This document shows positions 24,532-33,933 of a DNA stretch of 64,000 bases, piece by piece. Origin of the DNA: Azospirillum sp. B21. Lineage in GTDB: Bacteria > Pseudomonadota > Alphaproteobacteria > Azospirillales > Azospirillaceae. The position numbers and the translations under genes were made by a program. Below the pieces are notes generated by a model. The model searched no databases. It worked only from the letters and a program-made list of their open reading frames with translations, and was not told the DNA's origin. Position 1 is the first letter of the stretch. Each line of letters opens with the position of its first letter. Location: the NCBI RefSeq assembly GCF_008364825.1, contig NZ_VTTO01000003.1, forward strand, positions 434,001-498,000, read 5' to 3'.

Positions 24532-26532
24532 ATGGACGCCCTGCGCGCCTTTGTCGGCCGGCTTTCGATTTCCACGAAAGTCACGGTGTTGAACCTCTTC
24601 GGAATGTTGATCCTCAGCACGGCGATCCTGTTCGCGATCGGGCAGGTGATCGTCCGCGACCTGGAACGGCAGGCGATCGAGATGCAGCGCCTCAGCATGG
24701 ACATCGCCTGGTCGTCGCTGAACGAGCGTGGCGGCAACTTCGCCGTCGCCGATGGCAAGCTGCTGCTCGATGGTGTCGTCATGAACGACAACAACGTCGT
24801 GGTCGACAAGATCAAGCGCATCACCGGGGGGACCGCGACCCTGTTCCTGGGTGACCGCCGAATCGCCACCAACGTGATGAACGCCGACGGCAGCCGCGCC
24901 GTCGGCACCACGCTGGCCCAGGGTCCCGCCTACGAATCGGTGCTGCGCCAGGGCGCTCCCTTCCGCGGCATGGTCGATATTCTCGGCGAGCCCTATTACG
25001 CCGCCTATGACCCGATCAAGGACAAGGCCGGCAAGCCGGTCGGCATCCTCTATGTCGGCATTAAGAAGGCCGAGGTGTTCAAGACCTTTGACGACAGCAT
25101 GCGCTTCGCGACGATGCTGGTCGTGCTGTGTGCCGTCGTGCTGGCCGTGCCGGGCTATCTGGTGTCGCGTCGGCTGCTGCGTCCGCTGGGCCAGCTCAGC
25201 CAAGTGATGACGGCGCTGTCCTCCGGGGACTTGACCGCCGAGGTGGCGGGTGCGAAGCGGCTAGACGAGATCGGTGCGATGTCGCGCTCCGTCCTGGTCT
25301 TCCGCGATGGCATGGCCGAGGCGGAGCGCCTGCGCGCCGAGCAGGAGCATCAGCGGATCCAGGGAGAGGCGCAGAAGCGCAAGGCCCTGCAGTCGATGGC
25401 GGATACGGTGGAGCAGGAAAGCCGCGGCGCGGTCGAGCGGGTCGCCGGCCGCACCCAGGAGATGGACCGCAACGCCGGCGCCATGGCGAATTCGGCCGGG
25501 TTGGTCGGCTCCAACGCCCAGAACGTCGCCGCCGCCGCGGCCCAGGCCCTCAGCAACGCCCAGGCGGTCGCATCGGCCGCGGCGCAGCTGACGGTCTCGA
25601 TCGAGGAGATCGGGAATCAGGTCGGCCATGCCGCCAGCGTCACCCGTGCCGCCGTCGCCGCCAGCGACCAGACCGAGAGCACCATCGAATCACTGTCCTC
25701 CGCCGTTGGCCGCATCGGCGACGTGGCGGAACTGATCCAGGGGATCGCGGCGCAGACGAATCTGCTGGCGCTGAACGCGACCATCGAGGCGGCGCGGGCA
25801 GGGGAAGCGGGCAAGGGTTTCGCCGTCGTCGCCAACGAGGTGAAGAATCTGGCCAACCAAACCTCGCGTTCCACCGAGGAGATCTCGCGCCTGATCACGG
25901 AGATTCAGTCCGTTACCGCCCGCAGCGTGGAGGAGGTGCGTAACATCAGCCGCACAATCGGCGAGATCGACGCCATCTCCGGTACGGTTGCCGCGGCGGT
26001 CGAACAGCAGGCGGCCGCGACCCAGGAAATCTCGCGCAATGTCGGGCAGACCGCCAGCGCAGCCACAGACGTGTCGATACGCATCGACGAGGTGTCGCGC
26101 GAGGCAAAAGTGACGGAGGAGCGCGCCGACCTGCTGCGGGCCGGCGCATCGGAGGTCACCCACAGCATCGACGAGTTGATGCATGTGCTGGTTCGGGCGG
26201 TGCGCACGGCGACGGAGGATGTCGACCGCCGCAGCCTGCCGCGTTACCGGGTCGATGCCCCCTGCACGGTCGAGGCGCCGGAAGGCCGGCTGACCGTGCG
26301 GTTGCTCGACATCTCCCGCCACGGCGCCGCGTTGGCCGACGCCGACGCGGTCGGCAGCCGCGGCACGCTGCTGTTCGACAGCCTGGGCGTGGCGCTGCCC
26401 TTCGAAGCCTTTATCCGCGAGGAGGGGGTGGTGCGTGTCCGCTTCCGGCTTGCCGAGATCGACCGGCAGTCCTTCGACACCCGCTTCGACCGCTTCGAGG
26501 AAGCGATGGCTGGGCGGCGTCTGGCTGCCTGA
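24532..26532 (+). CDS. Methyl-accepting chemotaxis protein with C-terminal PilZ domain
   Basis: A 666-residue chemoreceptor. TM1 is near residues 20-42, a periplasmic single-Cache-like sensor spans about 43-190, TM2 is near 191-213, and HAMP is near 213-265. The signalling region has the conserved tip ([20 protein letters not shown]). Residues about 570-660 form a PilZ domain with both cyclic-di-GMP motifs: RSLPR (RxxxR) and DISRHG (DxSxxG). Azospirillum Tlp1 has this same layout, and its PilZ domain links second-messenger level to aerotaxis. The MDALRAF start (24532) is used; in-frame codons upstream are not coding-like. It is not next to other che genes here. Confidence 0.9.
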   Translation: MDALRAFVGRLSISTKVTVLNLFGMLILSTAILFAIGQVIVRDLERQAIEMQRLSMDIAWSSLNERGGNFAVADGKLLLDGVVMNDNNVVVDKIKRITGGTATLFLGDRRIATNVMNADGSRAVGTTLAQGPAYESVLRQGAPFRGMVDILGEPYYAAYDPIKDKAGKPVGILYVGIKKAEVFKTFDDSMRFATMLVVLCAVVLAVPGYLVSRRLLRPLGQLSQVMTALSSGDLTAEVAGAKRLDEIGAMSRSVLVFRDGMAEAERLRAEQEHQRIQGEAQKRKALQSMADTVEQESRGAVERVAGRTQEMDRNAGAMANSAGLVGSNAQNVAAAAAQALSNAQAVASAAAQLTVSIEEIGNQVGHAASVTRAAVAASDQTESTIESLSSAVGRIGDVAELIQGIAAQTNLLALNATIEAARAGEAGKGFAVVANEVKNLANQTSRSTEEISRLITEIQSVTARSVEEVRNISRTIGEIDAISGTVAAAVEQQAAATQEISRNVGQTASAATDVSIRIDEVSREAKVTEERADLLRAGASEVTHSIDELMHVLVRAVRTATEDVDRRSLPRYRVDAPCTVEAPEGRLTVRLLDISRHGAALADADAVGSRGTLLFDSLGVALPFEAFIREEGVVRVRFRLAEIDRQSFDTRFDRFEEAMAGRRLAA

Positions 26533-26611
26533 CGTCCGGCTGGCTGAGCGGTGGTGCATGGGCCGCCGAGGAGGTCACTACCGGGGGCGGCCCCAACGGT
26601 GAGGCCGGGGC

Positions 26612-27286
26612 TCAGGCCCCGGCGCGCCGGGTTGCCGCGGCGTGCATGTGCGGCGGGGTCATACCGGACCGTGCCTGCTCCAGGGCGCCCTGCTGCCGTG
26701 CGGCGAAGACGCCGGCTTCCGTCCGGTTGCGGAAGTGGAGCTTCGACAGCACGCTGCGCACCATCGACTTGATCACCGCCTCCGACAGGTCCAGCGCGTT
26801 GGCGATGGTCCGGTTGTTCATGCCTTCGCCCAGCAGGCGTAGGGTCTCGAATTCCGGGTCGGAGAGTCGCGGCAGCAGCGTCAGGCGGATTTCGTCCACG
26901 CCCAACCGCGACAGGAACTGCTTGGGCATCAGGCAATGCCCTTCCAGACCGAGGTCCAGCAATTCGTTGATGCGGTCGACGTTCAGATCCTCGAACACCC
27001 AGGCATCGGCGAAGGCCAGGATATGGGCGGCGTCCAGCAACTCGCGCGAGGACAGCACCACGACGATCCGCGACCGGCGGGACAGCCGGAGATAGACCAT
27101 CGGTTCGTTTTCGCGAAGCGCGGTGAACTGCTGCAGGCCGATCAGGATCGCATCCGGCGTCAGCGCGCTCTGGGTCAGTTCCCCGATGTCGTGCAGAACC
27201 GTCACGCGGTGGCGTCCGCCGCGGTCGAGCTGCTGCACCACGGTCTCGGTCAGCGCGTTGTTGTCGAGGATCAGGCAGACATGCAT
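26612..27286 (-). CDS. LuxR-type regulator with degenerate receiver domain
   Basis: A 224-residue protein with receiver-like N-terminus and LuxR HTH. The receiver has lost key residues. The phospho-Asp position in AILIGLQQF is Gly and the conserved Lys is replaced by Glu (WVFEDLN), so it should not be phosphorylated. The HTH is good: LSDPEFETLRLLGEGMNNRT, then LSEAVIKSMVRSVLSKLHFRNRTEAGVFA. The start is taken at MHVCLILDN; an upstream ATG 27352 would add a His-rich leader. It converges on the chemoreceptor; a GCCGGGGC/GCCCCGGC hairpin overlaps its stop codon. Confidence 0.82.
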   Translation of the reverse strand: MHVCLILDNNALTETVVQQLDRGGRHRVTVLHDIGELTQSALTPDAILIGLQQFTALRENEPMVYLRLSRRSRIVVVLSSRELLDAAHILAFADAWVFEDLNVDRINELLDLGLEGHCLMPKQFLSRLGVDEIRLTLLPRLSDPEFETLRLLGEGMNNRTIANALDLSEAVIKSMVRSVLSKLHFRNRTEAGVFAARQQGALEQARSGMTPPHMHAAATRRAGA

Positions 27287-28281
27287 GGGAGTCACCGCGT
27301 TGCGGGTCTGGTGAGATGCTTTCTCATGGGCGTACTCATGGTGTGTGTGCATGGGTCAGCTCTGTCTGGAGGAGGCATCCACGGCCGGCCCGGCTCGGGG
27401 CGTCGCCGCCTGCGTCTAAGGGTTGAAACGGAGTCCGGCCGGTTGGCCCAGGCACGTCTTCGGTCAAGATCAAAGCGGTTATGGGAAATTTCCCTGCCAA
27501 GTATTTCTGCGTTGCCCGCAATCCGTCGGTCATTCCCGCGAGGGAAATCCTGATCGCACCGCGTGATTTAGAAATGAACTGAGCTCCGCGTAAATCAGGC
27601 GATGGATGATCAGCCAAGATCGCTTTTCGTCTCCTTGTTGGTCGGCTCAGGTTTCGAAACGGTAACACCTATGGAATGATGTGTGCTGGCCGGGTCACAC
27701 GGGAATGCGCGTTGGTACAGGCATCCTTAAGGACTACCCGTTCGGTTTGGCTGCGGTTTTCCTTCCTCTCTTGCGCAGCCGAATCGGTGTTAACCGACCG
27801 CCTGACACACGAACGCCGCAAAGATGGCAAGGTTCCAGAAAAATTCCCGTCGCTAATGGAGATAACAGATCTCATTCCGAGTAGTGCCAATAGGGACAAG
27901 TGATGCGGATGAGCCTGCGCGATAACGACATTCGCAGCCGTAGCAGACACTATGACCTTCGTCGGAAGCGTTGTTTTGGTCGGGCATGACCTATGGCCCC
28001 TCGAACGGGGGTGGCAGCCTCGAATGACCTATGGCCCTTGTCCGGATACAGGGGCTCTTCCGATCGTGGTATCAGATACCCAACAAAGCGAAAACAAGCC
28101 AACAACGGCAGACGGCCTTCCGGTCGATACCGGTAAGAGACCGCGAGCACGATCGACCACCAAGTCGGCGACGTGATGTGAATGGGGTGATCCGGGTGCC
28201 GCGGGGGCGCATCGGACAAAATCGACAACAGCCCAGGCGTGAGCCGGCCGTCACCGGCCGGGCTGGGGCCGGCGAGCGAGG
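27287..28281. other. Gene-poor spacer of about 1 kb between two LuxR regulators
   Basis: A long divergent spacer, less GC-rich than the rest, particularly 27560-27900. It should contain promoters of both regulators. I see no convincing large gene. Two copies of ATGACCTATGGCCC stand at 27986-27999 and 28024-28037; each starts a small open frame (13 and 50 codons), the second overlapping the stop of the first in an ATGA. A small coding or leader role is possible but not supported by homology. Confidence 0.5.
28024..28176 (+). CDS. Possible small ORF, 50 residues, upstream of response regulator
   Basis: A short open frame starting MTYGPCPDTGALPIV and ending in a basic tail (GKRPRARSTTKSAT). Its start codon overlaps the stop of a 13-codon frame (27986-28027, MTYGPSNGGGSLE) that begins with the same five residues. 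There is no good ribosome site and no recognised family. It may be a leader or coupled peptide, or noise. Codon use is weaker than in real genes nearby. Confidence 0.2.
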   Translation: MTYGPCPDTGALPIVVSDTQQSENKPTTADGLPVDTGKRPRARSTTKSAT

Positions 28282-28935
28282 ATGACGGGGACCATGAAGA
28301 TTCTGATCGGGGATGACCATCTGCTGTTCCGTGAAGGCCTGCGGCGGTTGCTCGAGCAGTTGCAGGGCGATGCCAGCTTCGTCGAGGCCGGGACCTTCGA
28401 CGAGGTGTTGGACCAGTGCCGCGCGGGCAGCACCTTCGACATCATCCTGATGGACCTGCACATGCCGAACTGGCCGGGTTTCGACGGACTGCGCGAAATC
28501 CAGGCTCTGCAGCCGGGCGTACCGGTGGTGGTGATTTCCGCATCGGAAGCGCTGGGTGACATCCGCGGCGCGCTCGACCACGGCGCGACCGGCTACATCC
28601 CGAAGTCGAGCAGCGTGAAGGTCATGATGGGCGCCCTGAACCTCGTGTTCTCGGGTGGCATCTATTTGCCGCCGGGCGCGCTTACCGCCAGCATGGACGC
28701 CGCACCGCGCCGCCGCACGGTGGAGGTCGCCGACCGCAGCGCCGGCTACGGCCTGACCCAGCGTCAGCGCGAAGTGCTGGAATGCCTGCGCCTCGGCAAG
28801 TCGAACAAGCAGATCGCTTATGAACTGGGTCTGTCGGAAGGCACCGTGAAGATTCACGTCACCGCGATCTTCAAGTCGCTGGGCGTCAAGAATCGGACCC
28901 AGGCGGTCATCGCCGCTGCCGCCATGTCGGCGTAA
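28282..28935 (+). CDS. NarL/LuxR family response regulator
   Basis: A 217-residue two-component response regulator. The receiver is intact: DD in LIGDDHLLF, the phospho-Asp in IILMDLHMPNW, the switch Ser in VVVISAS and the Lys in YIPKSSS. The output is a LuxR HTH: LTQRQREVLECLRLGKSNKQ, then LSEGTVKIHVTAIFKSLGVKNRTQAV. It should bind DNA as a dimer when phosphorylated by a sensor kinase not seen here. The start is ATG 28282 or 28294; the sequence does not settle it. It is transcribed away from the degenerate LuxR protein and ends at a strong terminator. Confidence 0.9.
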   Translation: MTGTMKILIGDDHLLFREGLRRLLEQLQGDASFVEAGTFDEVLDQCRAGSTFDIILMDLHMPNWPGFDGLREIQALQPGVPVVVISASEALGDIRGALDHGATGYIPKSSSVKVMMGALNLVFSGGIYLPPGALTASMDAAPRRRTVEVADRSAGYGLTQRQREVLECLRLGKSNKQIAYELGLSEGTVKIHVTAIFKSLGVKNRTQAVIAAAAMSA

Positions 28936-29002
28936 GAGCAAGGTCGGCTTAAGGAATCGGACGGCTTCTGCCGATCCGGAGAACAATACGGGTTGCGGAA
29001 CC

Positions 29003-29040
29003 GGGCCGCGGGGGATCGCCTCCGCGGCCCGTATTTCTTT
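29003..29040 (+). terminator. Rho-independent terminator after response regulator
   Basis: GGGCCGCGG at 29003-29011 pairs with CCGCGGCCC at 29022-29030, followed by GTATTTCTTT. The outer bases ATACGGG (28986-28992) and CCCGTAT (29028-29034) offer an alternative pairing. It lies 67 bases past the response regulator stop. Confidence 0.7.
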
Positions 29041-29230
29041 CGGCGTTCAAGTCTTCTCCCCCTTGCGGGAGAGGGAGGCTCTTGACCCGACGGGTTGCCC
29101 GATGCTATCCGCCCCTCTTGATCTTGCGGAGCCATCCGTCCGGGTAACCGGCCGGCAAGGCTCCGCTCGACCCGCGCCGCCATCCGGGCCGTGCGCGAAG
29201 CCGCCACCGCAAGGACGCCACCGCAGCGCC

Positions 29231-29875
29231 ATGAGCGATATTTTCCGCGAAGTCGACGAGGATCTGCGCCGGGACCGCGCGGAGCACCTTTTCAAGAAGT
29301 ATGGCGGCGCCATGATCGCCGCCGTCGTCCTGATCGTCGCTGGCACCGGCGGCTACAGCTTCTGGCGCCACTGGCAGGCGCAGAAGAAGGAAGAGCAGAC
29401 CGCGGCCCTGGTCACCGCCATCGCGCAGAGCGCGCAGGGGCCGGAGAAGGGGGTGGAGGCGCTGGCCGCCTTCGCCGGATCGGCCAACCCCAGCCTCGCC
29501 GCCATCGCCCAGTTCAATGCCGCCGCCTTGATGATCCGCCAGGGCAAGCCGGCGGAGGCCGCGACCGTCTATGACGGCATCGCCGGCAACGGCTCGGTCC
29601 CCGCCGAATACCGCGACCTCGCCACCCTGCTGGCGGTGATGCAGCGCACGGACGGCGGCGACCCGGCGCAGCTGACCGCGAAGCTGCAGCCGCTGACCGC
29701 CGACGGCAGCCCGTGGCGCTTCACGGCGCGCGAACTGACGGCGGTGCTGGCGGTGCGCGCCGGCGACACGGAAAAGGCCCGCACGCTCTTCAAGCAGCTG
29801 GCGGACGACCAACAGGCGCCGTCGGGCGTGCGCAGCCGCGCCGCCGATCTCGCCACCCTCTACGGCAAGGGCTGA
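29231..29875 (+). CDS. YfgM-like TPR-containing membrane protein
   Basis: A 214-residue single-pass membrane protein. After a short cytoplasmic start (IFREVDEDLRRDRAEHLFKKYG), one TM helix follows (AMIAAVVLIVAGTGGYSFW). The remainder is a periplasmic TPR-like domain (AAIAQFNAAALMIRQGKPAEAATVYDGIAG). This is the tetratricopeptide_2/YfgM family (PF09976), linked to the SecYEG translocon and periplasmic chaperones in E. coli. It lies 9 bases upstream of bamB, then der, which is the common yfgM-bamB-der order. Confidence 0.88.
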   Translation: MSDIFREVDEDLRRDRAEHLFKKYGGAMIAAVVLIVAGTGGYSFWRHWQAQKKEEQTAALVTAIAQSAQGPEKGVEALAAFAGSANPSLAAIAQFNAAALMIRQGKPAEAATVYDGIAGNGSVPAEYRDLATLLAVMQRTDGGDPAQLTAKLQPLTADGSPWRFTARELTAVLAVRAGDTEKARTLFKQLADDQQAPSGVRSRAADLATLYGKG

Positions 29876-29884
29876 CCCAAGGCC

Positions 29885-31267
29885 ATGACGACCCAACAGG
29901 CGATTCTCCGCAAGACGGCGGGCACCAAGTCCCGCAACATTCGCCACACAGCGCTGCTGTCCGCGTCGCTGCTCGCCGTGTTCCTCGGCGGGTGCGACAC
30001 GCTGGACAGCTGGATGGGCAAGACGCCGGATCCGCCGCTGCCCGGCAAGCGCGTCGCCGTCCTGCAGCGCGAGCGCAAGGTGGAGCCGGACGCCCAGCTG
30101 GCCGCCGTCGCCGTCACTGTGCCGCCGGCAGTCGCCAATGCCGCCTGGGCGCAGCCGGGCGGCACGCCGGATCATGTCGTCGGCAACCTCGCCTTGTCGG
30201 CCAACCCGTCCGACGCCTGGCGCGCCGACATCGGTTCGGGCTCCAGCAGCTCGCGCGCGCTGCTTGGCACGCCGGTGATCGGTGATGGGCGAATCTTCGC
30301 CATGGATGCCGATTCGCATGTCTCCGCCCTGAACGAGCGCAGCGGCCAGTCGCTGTGGCGCGTCGACACCCGGCCGGAGAACGAGCGCGGCGGTGCCACC
30401 GGCGGCGGCGTCGCCTATGCCGATGGCCGCGTCTATGCCGCCACCGGCTTTGCGGAAGTGCTGTCGCTCGATGCCGGCAGCGGCAAGGTTCTGTGGCGCA
30501 AGCGCATTGCCGGCCCGGTTCGCGGGGCCCCGACCGTCGCCGGCGGCCGGGTGATGGTCATCACGCTCGACAACCAGACCATCGCGCTGTCCACCGACGA
30601 CGGTTCGGTCCAATGGTCGCACCAGGGCATCCTGGAGACCGCCGGCCTGCTCGGCGCCGCCAGCCCGGCCATCACCGGCACACTGGTCGTCGCCCCCTAT
30701 TCCTCGGGCGAGCTGTTCGGGCTGCGCCCGGAAAACGGCCGCGTCGCCTGGCAGGACAGCCTGGCCGCCATCCGCCGCACCGGCGCGCTCAGCAATCTGG
30801 CCGACATCCGCGGCCTGCCGGTGGTCGACCGCGGCGCCGTCTATGCCATCGGACATTCCGGCCGCATGGTCGCCATCGACGAGCGCATCGGCGCCCGCAT
30901 CTGGGAAACGGAGATCGGCGGCGTCAACACTCCGTGGCTGGCCGGCGATTACCTGTACACCGTCACCAACGACCAGGAGGTCGTCGCGGTGGCGCGCCAG
31001 AACGGCAAGGTCCGCTGGGTGGCGCCGCTCGCCCGCTTCAAGGATCCCGAGGACAAGACCGGCCCGATCGTCTGGTCCGGCCCGGTGATGGCGGGCAGCC
31101 GCCTGTGGGTCGCCGGCTCGAACGGCCAGCTGCTGGGCCTGTCGCCTTCGGATGGCAAGGTGGAGGTGACGCGGTCGCTGCCCACCGGTTCCTACTTGTC
31201 TCCGATCGTTGCCAACAACACTCTTTATGTGCTGTGCGACAACGGAACGCTCGTCGCGTTCCGCTGA
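29885..31267 (+). CDS. bamB: Outer membrane assembly lipoprotein BamB
   Basis: A 460-residue PQQ-like beta-propeller lipoprotein. An N-terminal signal peptide ends in a lipobox (LAVFLGGC), which lipidates the Cys. The mature part is built of repeated propeller blades (for example ALNERSGQSLWRVDTR, LSLDAGSGKVLWRKRI and AIDERIGARIWETEIGG). BamB belongs to the BAM complex that folds outer membrane beta-barrels. It follows yfgM with 9 bases between and precedes der. The length is somewhat above E. coli BamB (392), mainly from a linker after the lipobox. Confidence 0.93.
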   Translation: MTTQQAILRKTAGTKSRNIRHTALLSASLLAVFLGGCDTLDSWMGKTPDPPLPGKRVAVLQRERKVEPDAQLAAVAVTVPPAVANAAWAQPGGTPDHVVGNLALSANPSDAWRADIGSGSSSSRALLGTPVIGDGRIFAMDADSHVSALNERSGQSLWRVDTRPENERGGATGGGVAYADGRVYAATGFAEVLSLDAGSGKVLWRKRIAGPVRGAPTVAGGRVMVITLDNQTIALSTDDGSVQWSHQGILETAGLLGAASPAITGTLVVAPYSSGELFGLRPENGRVAWQDSLAAIRRTGALSNLADIRGLPVVDRGAVYAIGHSGRMVAIDERIGARIWETEIGGVNTPWLAGDYLYTVTNDQEVVAVARQNGKVRWVAPLARFKDPEDKTGPIVWSGPVMAGSRLWVAGSNGQLLGLSPSDGKVEVTRSLPTGSYLSPIVANNTLYVLCDNGTLVAFR

Positions 31268-31308
31268 TCGCGGATTTCCTCCGTCTGTTGTGAAAGGCCT
31301 TTGGCCCC

Positions 31309-32703
31309 ATGTCGTTCACCGTGGTCCTCGTCGGTCGGCCGAATGTCGGCAAGTCGACTCTCTTCAACCGTCTGGCCGGCAAGAAGCTGGCCCTGGTGGA
31401 CGATACGCCGGGCGTCACCCGTGACTGGCGCTCGGCCCCGGCCCATGTCGGCGGCTTGTCCTTCACGGTGGTCGATACCGCCGGCTTGGAAGATGTGACC
31501 GACGACAGCCTGGAGGCGCGGATGCGCCGCCAGACCGAGCAGGCGCTTGCCCGCGCCGATGTCGCGCTGTTCATCATCGACGCCCGCGCGGGCATCACGC
31601 CGCTGGACCGCCATTTCGCGAACCTGCTGCGCCGGGGCAAGACCCCGGTGCTGCTGGTCGCCAACAAGACCGAGGGCAAGGCCAGCCAGCCCGGCATGTT
31701 CGAGTCCTACGAACTTGGCCTGGGCGATCCGATTCCGCTCTCCGCGGAGCATGGCGAGGGCATGGCCGACCTGGTCGAGGCGCTGCTTCCCTACGCCCCG
31801 CCCGACGACGGGGGAGAGGCGGAGGAGACCGACGATGGCTTCGATCCCAGCATCCCCATCGGCGACCAGCCGGAGCCGGAGGAGGATCGCAGCAAGCCGA
31901 TCCAGATCGCCATCGTTGGCCGTCCGAACGTCGGCAAGTCGACGCTGCTGAACAGCCTGCTCGGTGAAGAACGCGTGCTGACCGGCCCGGAGGCCGGCAT
32001 GACCCGCGACGCCATCGCCGTCGATTGGGAATGGCGCGACCGCCGCTTCAAGCTGGTCGACACCGCCGGCATGCGCCGCCGCGCCCGCGTCGACGAGAAG
32101 GTCGAAAAGCTGGCGGTTGCGGACAGCCTCCGCGTCATCCGCATGGCGAATGTCGTGGTGCTGGTGGTCGATGCCGGCGCCATCCTGGACAAGCAGGACC
32201 TGACCATCGCCCGACTGGTCATTTCCGAGGGCCGCGCCCTGGTGATTGCCGTCAACAAATGGGACACGGTGGATGACCGCGCCATGGCGCTGCGTCAGGT
32301 CGAGGACAAGCTCCAGGCCTCGCTCGGCTACATCAAGGGCGTGAAGGTCGTCACCATTTCGGCGCTGAAAGGCCACAAGCTCGACACGTTGCTGGACGGG
32401 GTGCTGGAAACCTACACCGTCTGGAACCGCCGAATCCCGACCGCGCAGCTGAATCGCTGGATCGAGGGCGTCCTGGAACACCATCCGCCACCCCTGGTGG
32501 AAGGCCGCCGGGTCAAGATCCGCTATGTTACCCAGGTGAAGACCCGCCCGCCGACCTTCGCCCTGTTCGTCAACAAGCCGTTGGACTTGCCGGAAAGCTA
32601 CCAGCGCTATCTGACAACCCACCTGCGCGAGAGCTTCGACATGCCCGGCGTGCCGGTGCGGCTGCTGCTGCGCAAGGGCAAGAACCCGTACGCGGAGGAT
32701 TGA
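31309..32703 (+). CDS. der: GTPase Der
   Basis: Der, 464 residues, an essential GTPase for 50S ribosome assembly. It has two tandem G domains, each with a P-loop ([12 protein letters not shown] and [12 protein letters not shown]). The switch motifs are VDTAGLEDV and [12 protein letters not shown], with NKTEG and NKWDT for guanine. A C-terminal KH-like domain (about 355-464) ends [14 protein letters not shown]. An acidic linker ([15 protein letters not shown]) lies between the G domains. It follows bamB by 41 bases. Confidence 0.97.
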   Translation: MSFTVVLVGRPNVGKSTLFNRLAGKKLALVDDTPGVTRDWRSAPAHVGGLSFTVVDTAGLEDVTDDSLEARMRRQTEQALARADVALFIIDARAGITPLDRHFANLLRRGKTPVLLVANKTEGKASQPGMFESYELGLGDPIPLSAEHGEGMADLVEALLPYAPPDDGGEAEETDDGFDPSIPIGDQPEPEEDRSKPIQIAIVGRPNVGKSTLLNSLLGEERVLTGPEAGMTRDAIAVDWEWRDRRFKLVDTAGMRRRARVDEKVEKLAVADSLRVIRMANVVVLVVDAGAILDKQDLTIARLVISEGRALVIAVNKWDTVDDRAMALRQVEDKLQASLGYIKGVKVVTISALKGHKLDTLLDGVLETYTVWNRRIPTAQLNRWIEGVLEHHPPPLVEGRRVKIRYVTQVKTRPPTFALFVNKPLDLPESYQRYLTTHLRESFDMPGVPVRLLLRKGKNPYAED

Positions 32704-32862
32704 GGGGGGCGTCGTGCCCCCTCCCTCCCACGCTCGCGCGTGGGTCCCTCCCTCCCCCGCTTCGCGGGAGAGGGTAGATTAGAAATGCGGCGGCGACAGT
32801 CCCCTCTCCCGCGATCGGACCGGCCTTAGGCCGGCCGAGAGCGGGGGAGGGTTAGGGAGGGG
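32703..32862. repeat. Cluster of palindromic CCCTC/GAGGG repeats
   Basis: Four stacked inverted repeats fill the gap after der. These are GAGGGGGGC/GCCCCCTC (32703-32724), CCCACGC/GCGTGGG (32727-32744), CTCCCTCCCCCGC/CGGGAGAGGG (32751-32774), and a compound element with outer CCCCTCTCCCGC and GCGGGGGAGGG around a CCGGCC-TTA-GGCCGG core (32801-32852). None has a clean T run. They may end the der and cupin transcripts, or be mobile REP-like units. Confidence 0.6.
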
Positions 32863-32899
32863 GCAAAAGTCCGCGAGGGGGCGAAACCTCGCAAAGGCC

Positions 32900-33349
32900 T
32901 CACCCCGCCTCCGGCTCCCACCCCTCCGGCGCCATCCTGAAGCCGGAGAACTCGAAGGCCGGCGCCACGGTGCAACTCACCAGCGACCAGCCTTCCGGCC
33001 CCTCCGCCAAGCTCCGCGCCGCCTGCCACGCGCCGACCGGCACCACCGCCTGCGGCCGCTCGCCGCCTTCTATGTCCATCCCCAGCCGGCAGCGCTCGAC
33101 CGCACCGCCTTCTTCAAAAATCGACAGCTCCAGTGGCGCCCCGCCATGCCAGAGCCAGATTTCCACGGCATCCACCCTGTGCCAGTGCGACCGCTCGCCC
33201 GCCCGCAGCAGAAAGTAGATCGCCGTAACCGCCCCACGTTCGCCATCCGACGGCGCCCGGTAGGTCTCGATGTAATAGCCCCCCTCCGGATGCGGCTGCA
33301 GCCCCAGCAGGTCGATCAGCCGCTCTGCCGTCAACGCGCGGCCGGTCAT
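32900..33349 (-). CDS. Cupin family protein (DUF985)
   Basis: A 149-residue cupin of DUF985 (PF06172). It has ERLIDLLGLQPHPEGGYYIETYR, AIYFLLRAGERSHWHRVDAVEIWLWHGG (metal site His and Glu) and VPVGAWQAAR near the end. Members are small beta-barrels of unknown substrate, sometimes called sugar-binding cupins. It is the last gene of a three-gene minus-strand operon, overlapping the NUDIX stop by four bases. Confidence 0.9.
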   Translation of the reverse strand: MTGRALTAERLIDLLGLQPHPEGGYYIETYRAPSDGERGAVTAIYFLLRAGERSHWHRVDAVEIWLWHGGAPLELSIFEEGGAVERCRLGMDIEGGERPQAVVPVGAWQAARSLAEGPEGWSLVSCTVAPAFEFSGFRMAPEGWEPEAG

Positions 33350-33933
33350 CGGACGCTCCGTGCCGCCATGCCCAACCCCTCGCGCAGTTCCGGCATCAGC
33401 ATCGCTCCCAGCATGGCGATCACCGGCAGCACCGCATAGTCGCCGCGGGCCGCCGCGTCGATCAGGTCGCGGGTGCTGTGCAGTTCGATCCGCATGTCCT
33501 CCAAATCGCCATGGTCGGGTTCCGCCACCTTGCGGGCGCCCTTGGCGTGGAACATGTGGCAGGTGCTGCCCTTCGAATTGGCGCCGACCACGAAACCGCC
33601 CAGCGCCGTCCAGTCGTCGGCGGCATAGCCGGTCTCCTCCAGAAGCTCGCGCTTGGCGGCGGCCAGCGGGTCTTCACCGGGATCGATGGCGCCGGCCGGG
33701 AAGGTCAGGCTGACGCGCCGCGCCCCATGCTTGTAGGTGCGCAGCATCACGACCTTGCCGTCCTTGGTCTCGACATACATCAGCGCGAAATCGGGCTGGT
33801 CCAGCTGGTAGAAATTCTCCACCGTCCGCCCATCCGGCAACTGCACCGTCTCCGCCCGCACCTTCAGATAGGGGCTGGCGTCGAGCAGGTCGCGGCTGTC
33901 CAGCACCGTCCAGGGCTCAAGCTCGTCGCTCAT
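33346..33933 (-). CDS. NUDIX hydrolase
   Basis: A 195-residue NUDIX protein. The NUDIX box GAIDPGEDPLAAAKRELLEETGYA is intact (split here as GAIDPGEDPLAAAK and RELLEETGYA), so it should bind metal and hydrolyse a nucleoside-diphosphate-linked substrate such as ADP-ribose. The substrate is not known. It lies between map and the cupin, overlapping each by an ATGA, so the three genes are translationally coupled. Confidence 0.9.
   Translation of the reverse strand: MSDELEPWTVLDSRDLLDASPYLKVRAETVQLPDGRTVENFYQLDQPDFALMYVETKDGKVVMLRTYKHGARRVSLTFPAGAIDPGEDPLAAAKRELLEETGYAADDWTALGGFVVGANSKGSTCHMFHAKGARKVAEPDHGDLEDMRIELHSTRDLIDAAARGDYAVLPVIAMLGAMLMPELREGLGMAARSVR

Noticed and set aside
27669..27950. 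A minus-strand frame of 93 codons in the gene-poor spacer
   Set aside because: No family, weak codon pattern, no ribosome site and low GC at odds with coding sequence here.
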